From positions 2,046,001 to 2,110,000 of the forward strand of contig NZ_CP058529.1 of NCBI RefSeq assembly GCF_013401515.1: a DNA stretch of 64,000 nt, written 5' to 3'. Numbering within the stretch: the stretch's first letter is position 1; every line of letters starts with the position of its first letter. Origin of the DNA: Halorarum halophilum (GTDB lineage: Archaea; Halobacteriota; Halobacteria; Halobacteriales; Haloferacaceae). Under the pieces are notes generated by a model. That model saw only the letters and a list, made by a program, of their open reading frames with translations, ran no database searches and was not told where the DNA came from. The translations under genes and the position numbers were made by a program. Shown one piece after another: positions 60,354-64,000 of this stretch.

Positions 60354-62312
60354 ATGGACTGGAGGCAGGCCGAGCGTGAGTACGAGCCCGACATCACGCG
60401 CGACTCGCTGGCGGCGACGTTCGACGCGAGCGCCCGGCGCAACGCCGAGCGCGTCGCCCAGCGGTACAAGGGCGGGGTGTACGACCGCTCGCTCGTCCGC
60501 GAGGGCGTCGTCGACGCGGCGCCCGACGGCGACTACGCCGACCTGACGTACGGCGAGATGCACGACCTCGTCCGGCGGCTCTCGGCGGGATTCCGTGACC
60601 TGGGGGTCGCGCCCGGCGACCGCGTCGGGGTCTTCGCGCACACCCGGATGGAGTGGGCCCAGTCGGACTTCGCGCTGCTCGGCGCCGGCGGCGTCGTCAC
60701 GACCGTCTACACCTCGTCGTCCACGGAGCAGGTCCGCCACCTGCTCGCGGACCCCGGGGCGACGGGCGTCGTCGTCGAGAACCGGGAGTTGCTCGACCGC
60801 GTGATCGCCGTCGAGGACGACCTCGACCTGGAGTTCGCGGTCCTGCTCGACGGCGAACCGCACGAGCGCGACGACGTCCACACGCTCGCGGAGGTCCACG
60901 ACCGCGGGGCCGACCTGGACCCCGGCGACGGCTGGGTCGTCGACCGCGACCTGGACGACCTCGCGAGCCTCATCTACACCTCGGGGACCACGGGCATCCC
61001 GAAGGGCGCGGAGCTCACCCACCGGAACTTCCTCGCGAACGTCGACCAGTGCTACCGACGGTTCGGCCCGCGGCCGGACAAGGACGGCGCCGACGTCGCC
61101 CGCATCGACACGTCGACGACGACGCTGTCGTACCTCCCCCTCGCACACGTGTTCGAGCGGCTCGCCGGCCACTTCCTCATGTTCGCGGCCGGCGCGACCG
61201 TCGCCTACGCGGAGTCGCCCGACACGCTCCGGGAGGACTTCGGGCTGGTGCGGCCCACCTCGGCCACGAGCGTCCCGCGCGTGTACGAGAAGCTGTATGC
61301 GGCCATCCGCGAGCAGGCGAGCGAGTCGAGCGTGAAGGAGCGCATCTTCCACTGGGCGACCGACGTCGGGCGCGAGCACCACCGGGCCGACGACCCCGGA
61401 CTCGGGCTCCGCCTCAGGTACGCGCTCGCCGACCGGCTCGTCTTCTCCTCGGTGAAGGAGGCGCTCGGGGGTAACGTCGAGTTCTTCATCTCCGGGGGCG
61501 GGTCGCTCTCGGCGGAGCTCTGCGAGCTGTACCACGGGATGGACGTCCCCATCCTCGAGGGATACGGCCTCACCGAGACGGCGCCGGTCGTCGCGGTCAA
61601 CCCCCCGGAGGAGCCGAAGGTCGGGACCATCGGCCCGCCGGTCGTCGGGGTCGACGTGAAGGTGGACTCGACCATCGCGGTCACCTCCGAGGACGACGGG
61701 GGGGACGGTGACCGAGGCGGTACCGATGACACCGCCGAGGTCGGGGAACTGCTCGTGAAGGGGCCGAACGTGTTCCGCGGGTACCGCAACCTCCCGGAGA
61801 AGACCGAACAGGCGTTCGACGAGGACGGATGGTTCCGAACCGGCGACGTGGTCGAGATCCGGCCCGACGGCTACATCGCCTTCCGCGAGCGGGCCAAGCA
61901 GCTGATGAAGCTCTCGACCGGGAAGTACGTGCCCCCGGGCGCCATCGAGGACGCCTTCGCCGCCTCGGAGTACGTCGAGCAGGCGATGGTGCTCGGCGAC
62001 GCCCGGCGGTTCGTGAGCGCGCTCGTCGTCCCGAACTTCCCGGCCGTCAGGGAGTGGGCCGCCGAGGAGGGCATCGACCTCCCCGAGGACCCGGCCGGAA
62101 TCTGCCGAAACGACCGGGTGAACGCGCTCGTCCAGGAGGAGGTCGATCGGGTGAACGGGAACTTCGAGCGGCACGAACGGATCAAGCAGTTCCGCCTCGT
62201 CCCCGAGGAGTTCACCGAGGACAACGACCTGCTCACGCCGACGATGAAGAAGAAGCGCCGGAACATCCTCGACCGGTACGCGGACGACGTGGACCTCCTC
62301 TACGAGGCGTGA
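60354..62312 (+). CDS. Long-chain fatty acid-CoA ligase (AMP-forming)
   Basis: This 652-residue adenylate-forming enzyme activates carboxylic acids, probably long-chain fatty acids, to CoA thioesters. The AMP/phosphate loop YTSGTTGIPKGAELTHRN lies near residue 207. The adenine-binding GYGLTETAPVVAVNPPEE comes at about 400, and the hinge and CoA region FRTGDVVEIRPDGYIAFRERAKQLMKLSTGKYVPPGAIED near 490-530. An acidic low-complexity loop (EDDGGDGDRGGTDDTAE) interrupts the region near 445-460. Haloarchaea have ether lipids, so the enzyme likely serves breakdown of external fatty acids. Confidence 0.92.
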   Translation: MDWRQAEREYEPDITRDSLAATFDASARRNAERVAQRYKGGVYDRSLVREGVVDAAPDGDYADLTYGEMHDLVRRLSAGFRDLGVAPGDRVGVFAHTRMEWAQSDFALLGAGGVVTTVYTSSSTEQVRHLLADPGATGVVVENRELLDRVIAVEDDLDLEFAVLLDGEPHERDDVHTLAEVHDRGADLDPGDGWVVDRDLDDLASLIYTSGTTGIPKGAELTHRNFLANVDQCYRRFGPRPDKDGADVARIDTSTTTLSYLPLAHVFERLAGHFLMFAAGATVAYAESPDTLREDFGLVRPTSATSVPRVYEKLYAAIREQASESSVKERIFHWATDVGREHHRADDPGLGLRLRYALADRLVFSSVKEALGGNVEFFISGGGSLSAELCELYHGMDVPILEGYGLTETAPVVAVNPPEEPKVGTIGPPVVGVDVKVDSTIAVTSEDDGGDGDRGGTDDTAEVGELLVKGPNVFRGYRNLPEKTEQAFDEDGWFRTGDVVEIRPDGYIAFRERAKQLMKLSTGKYVPPGAIEDAFAASEYVEQAMVLGDARRFVSALVVPNFPAVREWAAEEGIDLPEDPAGICRNDRVNALVQEEVDRVNGNFERHERIKQFRLVPEEFTEDNDLLTPTMKKKRRNILDRYADDVDLLYEA

Positions 62313-62457
62313 CCCCACCACCCGTTCATGTATTCGTTATCTCGCATCGATAGGTTCCGGAATCGTTCCCGAACGCGCCGGATGGCTGGCGAAACATCCG
62401 GGTAACGGTGGACTTATCGGATTCCTCCGAGAATCTGCCGCCAATGGAGGGGCGATA

Positions 62458-64000
62458 GTGGCTGGCGACGGAACGCTCATCGCGCTGGTCGCCGCGATCA
62501 TCGGGGTCGGGGTTGTCGCGCAGATCCTCTCCGATCGCTATCAGGTCCCGAGTATCATCTTCCTCCTGGCGGCGGGCATCACGCTCGGCCCGGAGGGACT
62601 CGGCGTCATCTCCTCCGAGTCGTTCGGCGACGCGCTTCCCGCCATCGTCGGGCTCTCGGTCGCCATCATCGTCTTCGAGGGGGCGTTCCACCTCCGCATC
62701 GAGAAGCTGCGCGAGGCGCCCAAGGAGACGCTGCGGCTCGTCACGCTCGGCGCGATCATCGCCTTCGTCGCGACGACCGTCGTGGTGCGGTACGCACTCG
62801 GCATCCAGTGGGGCATCGCCGCGCTCATCGGCGCGCTCCTCGTCGCGACCGGGCCGACGGTCGTCACCCCGATCCTCGAGGTCGTCCCCGTCCGGGACCG
62901 GGTGGAGGCGGCCCTCGAGACGGAGGGGATCGTCAACGACGTGACCGCGGCGATCCTCGCCGTCGTCATCTTCGAGGCCATCCTCGCCGGCACGACGGCT
63001 CCCGGCGCGCTGCTCACGCTGTTCGTCGAGCGACTCGGCACCGGCGTCGTCATCGGCGGGATCGTCGCGGCCCTGGTGTTCTACGCCCTCCGGTACGTCG
63101 ACCTGTCGCCGGGGAACGCCCCCCAGAACGCTCGCCTGCTGGTGCTGGCCGGCGCGCTCGTCTCCTACGGCGCAGCCGACTTCATCGTCCGCGAGGCAGG
63201 CATCGCGGCGGTCGCGACCGCGGGGATACTGCTCGGGAACATGGACATCCCGTACGAGGAGGACGTCACCGACTTCAAGGGCGACGTGACGCTGCTGGTG
63301 CTCTCGTTCGTGTTCATCGCGCTGGCCGCGCTGCTGCGGTTCGAGGACCTCCTCCTGCTCGGCTGGGGCGGAATCGCCGTCGTCCTGGCGATCATACTCG
63401 TCATCCGGCCTGCGCTCGTGTTCCTCTCGTCGGTCGGCGACCGCTTCTCGCGGCAGGAAAAGCTGTTCATGTCGTTCGTCGGCCCGCGCGGGATCATCCC
63501 GGCGTCGGTCTCGACGCTGTTCGCGGTCGAACTCACCGAACTGGGGATGGCGGGGGCCGCGAACGTGCTCGTCGGCACGGTGTTCCTCGTCATCCTCGCG
63601 ACCGTCGTGCTCGAGGGCGGGTTCGCCCGCCGCATCGCGGAGACGCTGGACGTGATACCAATGCGTGTACTCATCATCGGGGGCGGTACCGTGGGACGAA
63701 CCCTCGCGACCCGCCTCGAAGACCGGGGAGAGAACGTCGTCATCATCGACGACGACGAATCACAGGTGCAGCTAGCCCGCAACGAGGGCCACACCGTCCA
63801 CCACGGGGACGGGACCGACACGGGCGTGCTCCAGTCGGCCGGCGCCGACAACGCGCGCATCGTCGTCGCCGCCACGGGGGACGACGACGTCAACCTCCTC
63901 GTCTCCCAGCTGGCCGCCTCGAAGTTCGAGCCCGAGACGATCCTCGCGCGTGCGAACAACCCGGAGAACGTCGAGGCGTTCGAGGAACTCGGCGTGCGGA
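62458..64000 (+). CDS. Na+/H+ antiporter (CPA1-type) with TrkA-N domain, cut by right edge
   Basis: The visible part starts at GTG 62458 (read as Met: AGDGTLIALVAAIIGVGVVAQILSDRYQVPSIIFLLAAG). It has twelve or so membrane helices of the Na+/H+ exchanger family, including the ion-binding DVTAAILAVV-type element in ETEGIVNDVTAAILAVVIFEAI, and GPRGIIPASVSTLFAVEL. Beyond residue 400 a soluble Rossmann-type TrkA-N domain begins (MRVLIIGGGTVGRTLATRLEDRGENVVIIDDDESQ), which senses NAD(H) or other nucleotides and controls transport. The gene runs past the right end. It would control sodium and pH balance in brine. Confidence 0.88.
   Translation, partial: MAGDGTLIALVAAIIGVGVVAQILSDRYQVPSIIFLLAAGITLGPEGLGVISSESFGDALPAIVGLSVAIIVFEGAFHLRIEKLREAPKETLRLVTLGAIIAFVATTVVVRYALGIQWGIAALIGALLVATGPTVVTPILEVVPVRDRVEAALETEGIVNDVTAAILAVVIFEAILAGTTAPGALLTLFVERLGTGVVIGGIVAALVFYALRYVDLSPGNAPQNARLLVLAGALVSYGAADFIVREAGIAAVATAGILLGNMDIPYEEDVTDFKGDVTLLVLSFVFIALAALLRFEDLLLLGWGGIAVVLAIILVIRPALVFLSSVGDRFSRQEKLFMSFVGPRGIIPASVSTLFAVELTELGMAGAANVLVGTVFLVILATVVLEGGFARRIAETLDVIPMRVLIIGGGTVGRTLATRLEDRGENVVIIDDDESQVQLARNEGHTVHHGDGTDTGVLQSAGADNARIVVAATGDDDVNLLVSQLAASKFEPETILARANNPENVEAFEELGVR

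Noticed and set aside
1-64000. A CRISPR array
   Set aside because: No regularly spaced short repeats with unique spacers were seen. The 122-bp tandem copies are identical repeats without spacers.

Overview
The window is chromosomal DNA of a halophilic archaeon (class Halobacteria). Most of it is very GC-rich and encodes acidic, Asp/Glu-rich proteins. Many genes start at or near a predicted transcript start behind an archaeal TATA box. The information-processing genes are archaeal: class I lysyl-tRNA synthetase, S19e, PDCD5 and an archaeal RNase P RNA. PitA and other haloarchaeal families are also present. I cannot name the genus from sequence alone.

Layout. 1-6.3 kb: hisS (cut by the left edge), arylamine N-acetyltransferase, an EamA transporter, then the leftward translation cluster S19e / PDCD5 / PP-loop ATPase and a YbhN-like membrane protein. 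6.5-13 kb: thiL, an M50 protease, a small winged-helix-like protein, moaE fused to a degenerate mobB domain, then pyrH-lysS with overlapping stop and start. 13-30 kb: ordinary accessory genes, including a PadR regulator, a PDZ-type M50 protease, PitA, a double-GAF histidine kinase, aldo/keto reductase, a hexapeptide acyltransferase, an Nmad3-like protein, tRNA-Gly(CCC), nadE and tRNA-Thr(GGT). 30.3-37.5 kb: an AT-richer island directly 3' of tRNA-Thr, with a broken gene, a McrC/DUF2357-like PD-(D/E)XK nuclease, a PIN toxin and antitoxin with twin operator repeats, two gene-poor stretches of about 1 kb each, and a RecQ helicase fused to a phosphoribosyltransferase domain. 37.5-47 kb: membrane proteins, a TrkA-type regulator, a MOT1 molybdate transporter, a micro-ORF/PIN-like pair, a HAM1 pyrophosphatase, DsrE, a flavin disulfide reductase and tRNA-Lys(TTT), whose 3' end is repeated in tandem downstream. 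47.5-64 kb: a PAS histidine kinase with an extra C-terminal module, a dCTP deaminase/dUTPase, aconitase, an NTF2/FAD-oxidase operon, rimI, a sulfatase-fold enzyme with gtrA, AMMECR1, RNase P RNA, a metallo-beta-lactamase-fold hydrolase, an acyl-CoA ligase and a Na+/H+ antiporter (cut by the right edge).

How it fits together. The window is mainly housekeeping: translation, tRNA charging, thiamine, NAD, UMP and molybdopterin synthesis, nucleotide-pool cleaning and the TCA cycle. One probable defence/toxin island is inserted at a tRNA gene. An intergenic repeat family with a shared core (CTCCCCAGCCGA) occurs four times, and its copies create many false reading frames. The best candidates for something little described are the RecQ-PRTase fusion with its island, the orphan McrC-like nuclease, the operator pair of the PIN module, and the micro-ORF/PIN-like overlap.
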